The notes under the pieces: generated by a model
The model's input: only the letters and a program-made list of their open reading frames with translations
Told to the model about the DNA's origin: nothing
Databases searched by the model: none
In this document: positions 1 through 7,753 of the stretch, piece by piece
Position numbering within the stretch: position 1 is the stretch's first letter
How the letters are laid out: every line of letters starts with the position of its first letter
Source: an uncultured Burkholderiales bacterium
Lineage (GTDB): Bacteria; Pseudomonadota; Gammaproteobacteria; Burkholderiales; Burkholderiaceae_E
DNA: 32,774 nt
Direction: 5' to 3'
Assembly (NCBI GenBank): GCA_903903975.1
Contig: CAIVAS010000176.1
Location: 1-32,774 of the forward strand
Made by a program: the position numbers and the translations under genes

Positions 1-143
1 CGACATGAGCACGACATGAGCACGACATGAGCACGACATGAGCACGACATGAGCACGACATGAGCACGACATGAGCACGACATGAGCACGACATGAGCAC
101 AACATGAGCACGACATGAGCACTACATGAGCACTACATGAGCG
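1..143. repeat. 11-bp tandem repeat array, about 13 copies, open at the left edge
   Basis: Thirteen head-to-tail copies of the 11-base unit CGACATGAGCA fill positions 1-143, and position 1 coincides with the start of a unit, so the array probably continues outside the window. Ten of the units that lie away from the gene are identical; the variants are CAACATGAGCA at 100-110, CTACATGAGCA at 122-132 and a last unit at 133-143 ending in G. On the minus strand the unit reads TGCTCATGTCG. The last unit overlaps the final codons and TAG stop of the minus-strand peptidase gene, so the array looks like an amplification of that gene's 3' end. Eleven is not a multiple of three and no coding role is visible. 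Confidence 0.97.
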
Positions 144-1344
144 CGTCCAGCGCGCTCGCGAAGGCTCGTGCGACCGGCTCCAGAATTGCCGGGCTGGTGG
201 TTTGCGGGCCGTCGGTCGGCGTGTGAAAAAAGCGATGCGATCCGGCCATCCCGAAAAAATCGCGATAGCCGGCGGCCTTGACATCGCGCAGCTCGCCGAT
301 GGCTTCCTTGTCGGCGATGAATGGCACGGCATCAATTTGCCGGAATTGCTGGCTGACCATCGCCTGCATCGACGGACTCATCACCAGTCGTCTGGCAGCC
401 CCATCGACCGAACCGTCGGTTCGCCAGCCGTCGCCATCTTGCGTCCACTGATGGCAGGCATTGGAGGCACCGAGGTGGATCCAGGCCTTGACCTCAGACG
501 GCGGCGGTGCGGCATGGCGCAGGAAGTGCTCCATGCCGCCGTGTCCGATCTCATGACCTGCGGTCGCAACGAACACGAGCTTGTTGCTGAGCGGTCGACC
601 TGATACCTGCCGCGCGGCATGCCTTGCGAGGGCCAGAAAGTTTGCGATGCCGGGACCGCGCTCGCCGGTGCTGGTAAACCAGCTGGTGATTGGTGTCGAG
701 ATAACGATCGCCTGCGAGGCGCTGCCATCGAGGTGGCCGATCAGGTTGCGTCCGGGAACGTCCTGCCGGTAACGTCCTGCGACATCGATCGACATCACGG
801 TGCCCTCGTGCAGCGCTTTTGCAAGCAGCGCCTTGTGGCGCGCGGCGACCACAATGACCGGTACCGGCCAGGGAGCGTCTTCCTGATTGGCGTTGTAAGT
901 GAAGATGTCGTTGGCCGGATTGTCGATCGTGAGCACGATGGCCACAGGATTGCGTCCGGCCGCCTGATGAATCGCCGTGCGGTGCGAATCATTGAGGTAG
1001 GCGCTGCGATCGTGCGGCAGGTGAACCCAGACCAGCTTTCCTGTCGCATCGGCCTCATCGCTCAGCCGTGCCGACAAGGCGAAGGTCGCGCGATCTTCTG
1101 GCAGCCACCAGTGTGGAAAGGCCTCGAGCGCGGCGGTGCCGATGTGCAATTGCGCATGATCGAGTTCATATTGCCGCGGCATTGTCAGCGCCTGGGAGTC
1201 GACCTGATACCCGGCGGCAGCGAGCTCATGTTCAATCCATGACATGGCCGCTTCGGCACCGAGGCTGCCGTATCGATGCAGACCAAAACCGGCGTAGCGT
1301 TCGATGTCGCGATAGAGCGCTTGGCCCGACAGCGGGTCTGACAT
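133..1344 (-). CDS. M28-like metallopeptidase family protein, divergent
   Basis: A 403-residue protein without a signal peptide. The layout resembles M28 aminopeptidases: an N-terminal segment, a PA-like insert around residues 60-190 containing VPVIVVAA, then GRNLIGHLDGS (198-208) leading into the catalytic domain. The family normally shows a His-x-Asp metal motif at about 216-222; here the stretch is STPITSWF, and the next metal-Asp position is occupied by GERGPG (228-232). ATAGHEIGHGG (260-270) and HTPTDG near the C-terminus match later family motifs. Some metal ligands therefore seem replaced, and peptidase activity is doubtful. The start is supported by AAGGAG 8 bases upstream of the ATG. 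The stop lies inside the 11-bp repeat array. Transcribed divergently from the nitroreductase gene. Confidence 0.75.
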   Translation of the reverse strand: MSDPLSGQALYRDIERYAGFGLHRYGSLGAEAAMSWIEHELAAAGYQVDSQALTMPRQYELDHAQLHIGTAALEAFPHWWLPEDRATFALSARLSDEADATGKLVWVHLPHDRSAYLNDSHRTAIHQAAGRNPVAIVLTIDNPANDIFTYNANQEDAPWPVPVIVVAARHKALLAKALHEGTVMSIDVAGRYRQDVPGRNLIGHLDGSASQAIVISTPITSWFTSTGERGPGIANFLALARHAARQVSGRPLSNKLVFVATAGHEIGHGGMEHFLRHAAPPPSEVKAWIHLGASNACHQWTQDGDGWRTDGSVDGAARRLVMSPSMQAMVSQQFRQIDAVPFIADKEAIGELRDVKAAGYRDFFGMAGSHRFFHTPTDGPQTTSPAILEPVARAFASALDALM

Positions 1345-1448
1345 GACGGTGCTCCTTACGGTTGATGGTGTCGCATTGTCGGGTTTAGGCGACTTGGTGA
1401 GAAGATCCCACTATTCCAGGCACCACGACAAACATTGAGGAGACACTC

Positions 1449-2123
1449 ATGAATACTTACGAAGCGGTTGCCAGCCGGCGCTCAATCCGCGCGTTTCTCG
1501 ACAAGCCGGTGGACGCAGAGGTGATTCGCCGAGTGCTGACTGCGGCGTCGCGGTCGGCCACTGGCGGCAACCTGCAGCCCTGGCATATCGATGTCGTGGC
1601 GGGCGAGCCGCTCTCCAGCCTCAAGGACATCATGCGCACGCGGGTGGTCGAGGCGCCTGCCGGCGACCCGGTCAAGGACTACAGCATTTATCCGCCCGAA
1701 CTGGTCGCGCCGTATCGTGACTATCGGTTCCAGGTCGGTGAAGACATGTATGCGTTGCTCGGCATTCCTCGTGAAGACAAGGCCGCAAGGCTTCAGTGGT
1801 TCGCGCGGAACTATCAGTTTTTCGGCGCCCCACTTGCCTTGTTTTGCACGGTCGATCGGCGAATGGGCATGCCGCAGTGGTCAGACCTCGGCATGTATCT
1901 GCAGACCGTGATGGTCCTGCTGCGCGAAGAGGGGCTCGACAGTTGCGCACAGGAATGCTGGGCGGTGTATCCGCAAACCATCACGAATTTTCTCGGCACA
2001 CCTGCCGAGCGCATGCTTTTTACCGGCATGGCGATCGGTTATCGGGACGACAGCCATCCGATCAACCAGCTGGTCACACGCCGCGCGCCGCTTGAGACTT
2101 TCGCGAAGTTTCACGGGCTGTAA
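1449..2123 (+). CDS. Nitroreductase family protein (FMN-dependent)
   Basis: A 224-residue protein of the nitroreductase fold, which uses FMN and NAD(P)H to reduce nitro-aromatics, quinones or related acceptors in the cytoplasm. The N-terminal SRRSIRAF (about 9-16) is the standard phosphate-contacting motif of FMN binding, followed by SATGGNLQPW (36-45). The C-terminal GMAIGYRDDSHPIN matches the usual family ending. Length is normal. GAGGAG precedes the ATG. It is followed 59 bases later by an SDR gene on the same strand, with which it may be co-transcribed. The true substrate cannot be read from sequence. Confidence 0.9.
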   Translation: MNTYEAVASRRSIRAFLDKPVDAEVIRRVLTAASRSATGGNLQPWHIDVVAGEPLSSLKDIMRTRVVEAPAGDPVKDYSIYPPELVAPYRDYRFQVGEDMYALLGIPREDKAARLQWFARNYQFFGAPLALFCTVDRRMGMPQWSDLGMYLQTVMVLLREEGLDSCAQECWAVYPQTITNFLGTPAERMLFTGMAIGYRDDSHPINQLVTRRAPLETFAKFHGL

Positions 2124-2182
2124 GCGGCATTTGGCATCAGGTTCGAGATCACCATTTCAACATCGACTCAAGGAGACGACTC

Positions 2183-2959
2183 ATGGATGTGAAGGGAAAA
2201 ATTGCAGTCATCACCGGTGCGGCGAGCGGCATTGGTCGCGCCACCGCGCTCAAGTTTCATGCTGAGGGTGCGGCAGGCATCGTCGTGGCCGACATGAATG
2301 AAGCCGGACTGCAGCCCGTGGCGCAGGCAGTCAACGGCCTGGCGGTGCGTTGCGACGTCAGTCGTGAAGCCGATATCCAGGCGCTGGTGGCAGCCGCCGA
2401 AGCCCGTTACGGGCGGGTCGATATTTTCTTTTCGAATGCCGGCATCGGCAACAGCAAAGGGGCCGAGCCGGATGACGAGATGTGGGACAAGATGTGGAAG
2501 ATCCATCTGATGGCCCATGTCTGGGCGGCGCGCGCACTGGTCGACAAGATGGTCGCGCGCGGCGAGGGCTACTTCCTCATCACCGCCTCAGCGGCCGGTC
2601 TGCTCAACATTGTCGAGTCGGCCGCCTATGCGGTCACCAAGCATGCGGCGGTCGCGTTTGCCGAGTGGCTCTCGATCGCCTACGGCCGCAGCGGCCTGCA
2701 TGTGTCCTGCCTTTGCCCGCAGGCCGTTCGAACCGGAATGGTTCCTGGCGATGGCGGGTCGGCCGGTGGCGACGGCATCCTGAGCGCCGAGGTGGTGGCT
2801 GATGAGATCGTGAAGGTCATGGCTGCCGAGACCTTTCTGGTCCTGCCTCACCCCGAGGTGCTGCAGTACATGCGCAAGAAAACCGATGACTACGATCGGT
2901 GGCTGGGTGGCATGCAAAAGCTCTTCATGAAATCGCAGTCAGAGACTGTCTGGAAGTAG
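2183..2959 (+). CDS. SDR family NAD(P)-dependent oxidoreductase
   Basis: A 258-residue classical short-chain dehydrogenase. The cofactor motif TGAASGIG is at 11-18, NAG at about 85-87, and the catalytic Ser136, Tyr149 and Lys153 are in place (YAVTK). Asp37 at the end of the second strand favours NAD over NADP. AAGGAGACGACTC precedes the ATG. It sits between the nitroreductase and chrA genes on the same strand with short gaps (59 and 20 bases), so the three may share a transcript. Substrate unknown. Confidence 0.92.
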   Translation: MDVKGKIAVITGAASGIGRATALKFHAEGAAGIVVADMNEAGLQPVAQAVNGLAVRCDVSREADIQALVAAAEARYGRVDIFFSNAGIGNSKGAEPDDEMWDKMWKIHLMAHVWAARALVDKMVARGEGYFLITASAAGLLNIVESAAYAVTKHAAVAFAEWLSIAYGRSGLHVSCLCPQAVRTGMVPGDGGSAGGDGILSAEVVADEIVKVMAAETFLVLPHPEVLQYMRKKTDDYDRWLGGMQKLFMKSQSETVWK

Positions 2960-2979
2960 ATGGCGGTCCGGAATAAGCA

Positions 2980-4335
2980 ATGGCGATCGATGAGGGCTCG
3001 GTAATCGACCCACCGTCAGCGCCTGCGCCAGTGAGTTTTCGCGAGGCGCTGGTCTTCTGGCTCAAGCTGGGCTTCATCAGTTTTGGCGGGCCGGCCGGGC
3101 AAATTGCCATCATGCATAGCGAGCTGGTCGAGCGTCGCCGCTGGATCAGCGAGCGGCGCTTCTTGCATGCGCTCAACTACTGCATGGTCCTGCCTGGCCC
3201 CGAGGCCCAGCAGCTGGCGACCTACATCGGCTGGCTGATGCATCGCACATCAGGCGGTCTGGTGGCGGGTGGACTCTTCGTGCTGCCGTCGCTGTTGATC
3301 CTGATCGGCCTGTCGTGGATCTATCTGCGCTTCGGTGAACTACCAGTCGTGGCCGGTATCTTTTATGGTTTGAAGCCGGCGGTGGTCGCGCTGGTTGTCC
3401 ATGCGGCATACCGCATCGGATCACGTGCACTTCGCAATCGGGTGATGTGGGGCATTGCGATTGCAGCCTTCCTTGCGATCTTTGTCCTCGATGCACCGTT
3501 TCCGCTGGTGGTGATCGTTGCCGCGATGGTTGGCGCGATTGGTGCACGCCTGGCTCCCGGGTTTTTTACGCTCGGTGGCGGTCATGGTGCATCAGACAAG
3601 GACTACGGCCCAGCGCTGATCGACGACGATACCCCGATCGCCCCGCATGCTCGCTTCTCGCCTGTGCGTCTCTTGACCGTGATCGCAGTCGGCTTGCTGC
3701 TCTGGGGGATTGCAATGGGGGCCTTGCTTGCCACAAGCGGCCTGCAGGGGACGCTCACACAGATGGGGTGGTTCTTCACCAAGGCTGCAATGCTGACCTT
3801 CGGAGGCGCCTATGCGGTTCTGCCTTATGTGTACCAGGGCGCGGTCGAGGGCTACCAGTGGTTGAGTGGCCCTCAAATGATCGATGGCCTGGCGCTGGGC
3901 GAGACCACGCCCGGGCCGCTGATCATCGTGGTGGCATTCGTCGGATTCATCGGTGGCTGGAGCCGGGAGGTCCTGGGGCCGGAGATGCTGTTCCTGGGCG
4001 GTGCGATGGCCGCCTGCATCGTTACCTTCTTCACTTTCCTGCCGTCTTTCGTGTTCATCTTCGCCGGCGGACCCCTGATCGAAGCGACGCACGGCAAGAT
4101 TGGTTTTACCGCGCCGCTGTCGGCCATTACCGCGGCGGTTGTCGGTGTCATCCTCAATCTCGCGTTGTACTTCGCACTGCATGTGGCCTGGCCGCAGGGC
4201 AGGGCAGGGCAGCCTGACCTGATCGCGGCGGCAATCGCGATCGCCGGCTGTGCGGCGCTCTTTCGATTCAAGATCGGTGTGATACCGCTGCTGGCAGGCT
4301 GCGGCACCCTCGGACTTTTGATCAAGCTTTTCTGA
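2980..4335 (+). CDS. chrA: Chromate transporter, ChrA (CHR) family
   Basis: A 451-residue inner-membrane protein of the long-chain CHR family, built from two homologous halves. The first half carries FISFGGPAGQIA (about 32-43) and the conserved MVLPGPEAQQLA (about 69-80). The second half has TFGGAYAVLPYVYQ and GLALGETTPGPLI. About ten to twelve hydrophobic segments are visible. Characterised members expel chromate; many homologues have untested substrates. The ribosome binding site before this ATG is weak and the gene begins 20 bases after the SDR stop. GGCAG occurs three times in tandem at 4198-4213 within the coding region. Confidence 0.92.
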   Translation: MAIDEGSVIDPPSAPAPVSFREALVFWLKLGFISFGGPAGQIAIMHSELVERRRWISERRFLHALNYCMVLPGPEAQQLATYIGWLMHRTSGGLVAGGLFVLPSLLILIGLSWIYLRFGELPVVAGIFYGLKPAVVALVVHAAYRIGSRALRNRVMWGIAIAAFLAIFVLDAPFPLVVIVAAMVGAIGARLAPGFFTLGGGHGASDKDYGPALIDDDTPIAPHARFSPVRLLTVIAVGLLLWGIAMGALLATSGLQGTLTQMGWFFTKAAMLTFGGAYAVLPYVYQGAVEGYQWLSGPQMIDGLALGETTPGPLIIVVAFVGFIGGWSREVLGPEMLFLGGAMAACIVTFFTFLPSFVFIFAGGPLIEATHGKIGFTAPLSAITAAVVGVILNLALYFALHVAWPQGRAGQPDLIAAAIAIAGCAALFRFKIGVIPLLAGCGTLGLLIKLF

Positions 4336-4400
4336 GTCGCAGGCCCGCGCGTTCAAGCCACGCTGTCGATCTCACGCCCCGCTGTTGCAGGAGATGTTTC

Positions 4401-5105
4401 ATGCCTTCCCGTCACGAGTCCCCATCCGGTGAACCGGTTGGCCAGCAGTCGGCAGCACCCGGCGCCGTTATCCCGTTCGATGCGATTCTGATGGCGGCTG
4501 GTGCGGGGTCGCGGTTGGGGCATCGCCCGAAATCACTGTTGCAACTCGATGGCGAGCCGCTGATCATCCGGCAAATCAATGCCCTGAAAGCGGCGGGTGC
4601 AGATGAACTGGTGGTCGTGCTGGGTTTTTATGCCAATGAGATTGCGCCATGGCTGACCCGCTGTGGCGCGCGAATCGTTCTGAATCCTGATCCGGCACAG
4701 GGGCAGGTTTCATCGCAGCGTATCGGGCTGCAGGAGCTGAGCGGCAGAAGCAATGCGGTCCTGATGGCCCTGGCAGATCAACCGATGATCGATTCGCACG
4801 ATGTGACTGATCTGATCGCACGCTTTGCCGTGCGCCCCGCTGAATGCCTGCTGGTGTTTCCGCGCGTGCAAGGCCAGCCTGGCAATCCGGTGATCTTTAC
4901 CCCTGAAGTCCGCGATGCGGTGCTGTCAGCCGATCAGAGCATCGGATGCAGGCAATGGCGACAGGCCAATCGTTTGTCGGCACTGCCTTTCGACAGTGAC
5001 AATCCGCATTATGTGGTCGACATTGATACGCCCGACGATATCGAGTCGTTCTGTCGAACGACCGGTCGGCGCCTGTCGTGGCCGACCGACCGGACAGAGC
5101 GCTGA
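4401..5105 (+). CDS. MobA/MocA-like nucleotidyltransferase
   Basis: A 234-residue cytoplasmic nucleotidyltransferase with an N-terminal tail of about 25 residues before the fold starts. LMAAGAGSRLG followed by PKSLL (30-47) is the nucleotide-binding signature of the MobA/MocA/IspD group. LADQPMI (about 130) is the metal-binding region typical of MocA/CoxI-like cytidylyltransferases, and GQPGNPVIF fits the same subgroup. Such enzymes attach CMP or GMP to the molybdenum cofactor, often for xanthine-dehydrogenase-type enzymes, but no such enzyme is in this window. GCAGGAGATGTTTC precedes the ATG. It converges with the next gene with 18 bases between stops. Confidence 0.82.
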   Translation: MPSRHESPSGEPVGQQSAAPGAVIPFDAILMAAGAGSRLGHRPKSLLQLDGEPLIIRQINALKAAGADELVVVLGFYANEIAPWLTRCGARIVLNPDPAQGQVSSQRIGLQELSGRSNAVLMALADQPMIDSHDVTDLIARFAVRPAECLLVFPRVQGQPGNPVIFTPEVRDAVLSADQSIGCRQWRQANRLSALPFDSDNPHYVVDIDTPDDIESFCRTTGRRLSWPTDRTER

Positions 5106-5123
5106 CATACGCTCAAATTGCGC

Positions 5124-5444
5124 CTAAGTCGCTGCGCGGGCGAGCGCTGCACGGGCCTCGGCCTCGGCGGCCAGCGACGCACTCAGGGGTGATCGGCAAA
5201 GCCCTGCCTTGTCGTAATTCATGTTTTCGTGAATCTCCGACATGTCCGGAAAGGCGCTCAGCAATTGGCGAAAGGTATCGTCGTGTTCGACCGATCCCAG
5301 TTCTTTCACCAGATGCTGAACCACCGAGCGGTATTGCTCAGCATGAATCGGCTTGCTGCTTCGCTCCAGCCGCTCGAGCAATTTCGCCAGAGTCAACAGC
5401 ACGGTGAGCCGTGCCGGTACGTCGATGCGAGTCGTGGTGGCCAT
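5124..5444 (-). CDS. Small conserved hypothetical protein (106 aa)
   Basis: The start is placed at the ATG giving MATTTRID because AAAGGAATGAC lies directly upstream; a longer frame from 5513 would overlap the upstream exporter gene by four bases and lacks a clear ribosome site. The protein has no signal peptide or membrane segment. It appears mainly helical, rich in Leu, Glu and Ala, with VLLTLAKLLERLERS in the first third. I do not recognise the family. It lies 65 bases downstream of the FUSC exporter gene on the same strand and may be in its operon. Confidence 0.6.
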   Translation of the reverse strand: MATTTRIDVPARLTVLLTLAKLLERLERSSKPIHAEQYRSVVQHLVKELGSVEHDDTFRQLLSAFPDMSEIHENMNYDKAGLCRSPLSASLAAEAEARAALARAAT

Positions 5445-5509
5445 GTCATTCCTTTGAGCCGCCAACAAGACTGGCGAGCAGGTCAGACTTTGGGCTGAAG
5501 CCGGCAGCT

Positions 5510-7420
5510 TCAAGCGAGGCGGTTCAAATTCGCAATGCGCCGCTCGATGGCAGTGATCGCTGTCTCGAGTTCTGTCCAGATCGAGGCATCTGCTGCGAGG
5601 CTCGCAGCCGTGATGTCAACATGCGCCAGGCTCGACAGCCATGCCTCCAATTCATGAAGGATGACGCTTGCGTCTTGAACATTGATCCTGATCGATTCCT
5701 TCTGCAAAAAGCCGGCAGGCTCGACCGACGCTGCAGCCAGTGTGCCGCTTGCCACCGTACGGGCTTGCAGCAAGGTCATGCGGATCTGCCTCAGTTCGTC
5801 GCCGCGCATCCCGCGCTTGAGGGCATCGGCATAGCCTCGAAGTTCGGCGCAGAGGCGATTGAGATGGCCTGCGGCCGCAGTCCCATTTCGAACAGGTCGA
5901 ATGACCGAGGTCACCACCACCAGAAGACCGCCGACCAGCGTGGCCCACAGTCTTACCCAGGCTTCGTCCCCGACAGGCGATCCGGTGAGCGCGCCAAGGC
6001 ACAGCACGACCATGGTGATGCCGATGACAGTCAGCGTGTAGTTGGCCCACAAAAAAGCGACTGTCAGCAGTGCGCCGAGGGCAGTAATCAGGATGATGCC
6101 GTCGTCGGTGCCGATCAATTTCAGGGCCAGCACTGCCAGCACCACGCCAAGCGCCGAGCCGACCATGCGCATGCCGACCTTGCTGATCGTGCCGCCGAGA
6201 TCGGGCTTGCAGATCCAGGCGACGGTCAAGGGTATCCAGTAGGCATGCAGGGATTTCGAATGGTCCCAGTGCAGCAGCGACAGGCCGCTGGCGAGCGTAA
6301 ACGTGATGGCGAGCTTGAGTCCATGGGTGACGAAGAGATCGTTCGGCTTGAAGTGCTGGCGCAGCCTTTCGCCCACCGTGGGCAGGGTGTCCTTGATCGC
6401 CGCGCAGACCGCGGCCGATCCGATCGGCCACGGATCGAGTATTCGATGCACGGCGTCCTGCATGTCGGCACGCAGGCGATGGATGAGTTCCACGCCTGGC
6501 GCGTTGCCGAAGGCGTCGCAGGCGTTCTGAAGTCTGACCAGCTGACCGGCAAGCTGGCGTTTTCGGCTCTGGCGCTTCAGCGTGCTTGCAATGCCGCCTG
6601 CGACGCCACCGACCGCGCTCAATACCCGGTCAAGTGCTGCGGCGTCAGGATGATTTGCACGCTGGGACTCGATCGCGAACATGACGACGCGACTGCGATC
6701 GAGACAGGCCATCAGGCTGCGCAGCCAGACCTCTGTCCGGCCGGCTGCGCCCGATTGATCGATTGAGCGGGTGGCATCGAGGATGGCCGAGGCGACACCG
6801 GTCGTGGCCCAATTCGTTTTGGCATCGAGACACAGGTCGTGAAATTGATCAAAGGCAATGGCAAGCTTGCGGCGGTTCGCGCCGAAGCGGTGAAAGGGCC
6901 ATCCGATCAAGGCACGCAGACTGGCGATCAGACTGCCAAGCATCACGAGCAGCCCATCGATCAGCGCATGCTCACTACCGATTTTCGAGCCGGAGTAGAT
7001 GGCAAACATGGCAAGGCAGATGCTGCCGATCAGGCTGCTCTTTGACCCCAGCAGGCTGGTATATCCCACGACGCCGGCAAGGCAGAAGGCAAGGGCGAGA
7101 TGGGCGCTCCAGCTCGCTTCCACCAGGCCTGCAAGGGTGGTTGCAACGCCTGTCCAGACGCCGGCCCACAGCATGCTCTGCAGGCGCAGTGGATGCGGCT
7201 CATTGATGTCGCACAGGTTTGCGAACAGAACGCCGAGCGAAATCGGCACCCCGATTCTGGGTTGGCCCCAGTGATCGGCAGCCAGGAGTATCACTGCCAT
7301 GGTCAGCGCGCATCGAAGGCCGCGTGACCAGGCGATCTGCGAGTGTTCGACTTTCAGGCAAAAGCGCAGCAGTTCCCGGACGAGCCCGGGACGGCCATCA
7401 GTCGAAGAGACCATCCGCAT
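5510..7420 (-). CDS. FUSC family protein, probable aromatic acid or toxic-compound exporter
   Basis: A protein of about 636 residues with two clusters of hydrophobic helices, one near the N-terminus (from WSRGLRCALTMAVILL) and one in the middle (from LKLAITFTLASGL to MVVLCLGALTGSP), separated by cytoplasmic stretches. This is the two-module arrangement of the fusaric-acid-resistance/AaeB/YccS group, which exports aromatic acids and related compounds across the inner membrane. In-frame starts are TTG 7429, ATG 7420 and ATG 7414, none with a strong ribosome site; ATG 7420 is chosen. All three overlap the end of the upstream small gene (stop at 7398), so translation is probably coupled. No membrane-fusion partner protein is adjacent. 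Confidence 0.85.
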   Translation of the reverse strand: MRMVSSTDGRPGLVRELLRFCLKVEHSQIAWSRGLRCALTMAVILLAADHWGQPRIGVPISLGVLFANLCDINEPHPLRLQSMLWAGVWTGVATTLAGLVEASWSAHLALAFCLAGVVGYTSLLGSKSSLIGSICLAMFAIYSGSKIGSEHALIDGLLVMLGSLIASLRALIGWPFHRFGANRRKLAIAFDQFHDLCLDAKTNWATTGVASAILDATRSIDQSGAAGRTEVWLRSLMACLDRSRVVMFAIESQRANHPDAAALDRVLSAVGGVAGGIASTLKRQSRKRQLAGQLVRLQNACDAFGNAPGVELIHRLRADMQDAVHRILDPWPIGSAAVCAAIKDTLPTVGERLRQHFKPNDLFVTHGLKLAITFTLASGLSLLHWDHSKSLHAYWIPLTVAWICKPDLGGTISKVGMRMVGSALGVVLAVLALKLIGTDDGIILITALGALLTVAFLWANYTLTVIGITMVVLCLGALTGSPVGDEAWVRLWATLVGGLLVVVTSVIRPVRNGTAAAGHLNRLCAELRGYADALKRGMRGDELRQIRMTLLQARTVASGTLAAASVEPAGFLQKESIRINVQDASVILHELEAWLSSLAHVDITAASLAADASIWTELETAITAIERRIANLNRLA

Positions 7421-7709
7421 TCCAGTCAAGCAGTTCGGCGAGACGTCGCGCGACCCATTGCGACTCGGCCAGGGATAAATTCACCTCACCTCCGATCAGC
7501 CCCTGCTGCATGCGTTGAAGCACATCCCACTCGGTGATGCTCAGTTTCCAGAGCGTTTCGCGCGCCGGTTCCATGAGCATCTGTGCCATGTCTTCGCAAA
7601 GATCGTAGCGTTGCGCGATGAAAGCGCGCGACTCCCGGGGCTTGATGCGCCCGGGGTCGAGATACAGACGAATGAAGGACTCGGGAATCTCGATCTGGCT
7701 GTCGCTCAT
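7398..7709 (-). CDS. Small conserved protein (103 aa), unknown function
   Basis: A soluble 103-residue acidic protein beginning MSDSQIEIPESFI. From memory it resembles short betaproteobacterial proteins sometimes labelled 'ATPase with chaperone activity', but no Walker motif is visible and that label is not supported here. AGGACACCGC precedes the ATG. Its 3' end overlaps the start of the FUSC gene by about 17-32 bases, so the two are likely translated together and may act together. Confidence 0.75.
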   Translation of the reverse strand: MSDSQIEIPESFIRLYLDPGRIKPRESRAFIAQRYDLCEDMAQMLMEPARETLWKLSITEWDVLQRMQQGLIGGEVNLSLAESQWVARRLAELLDWNADGLFD

Positions 7710-7753
7710 GCGGTGTCCTGATGGTGCTGAGCGACGGCAGATGCCTCGAGAAC

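Noticed and set aside
1-143. Possible CRISPR array
   Set aside because: The unit is only 11 bases with no spacers, and no cas gene is present.
5411-6766. 451-codon plus-strand frame over the FUSC gene
   Set aside because: Its protein is rich in Arg, Gln and His with no recognisable domain; it is a high-GC antisense shadow.
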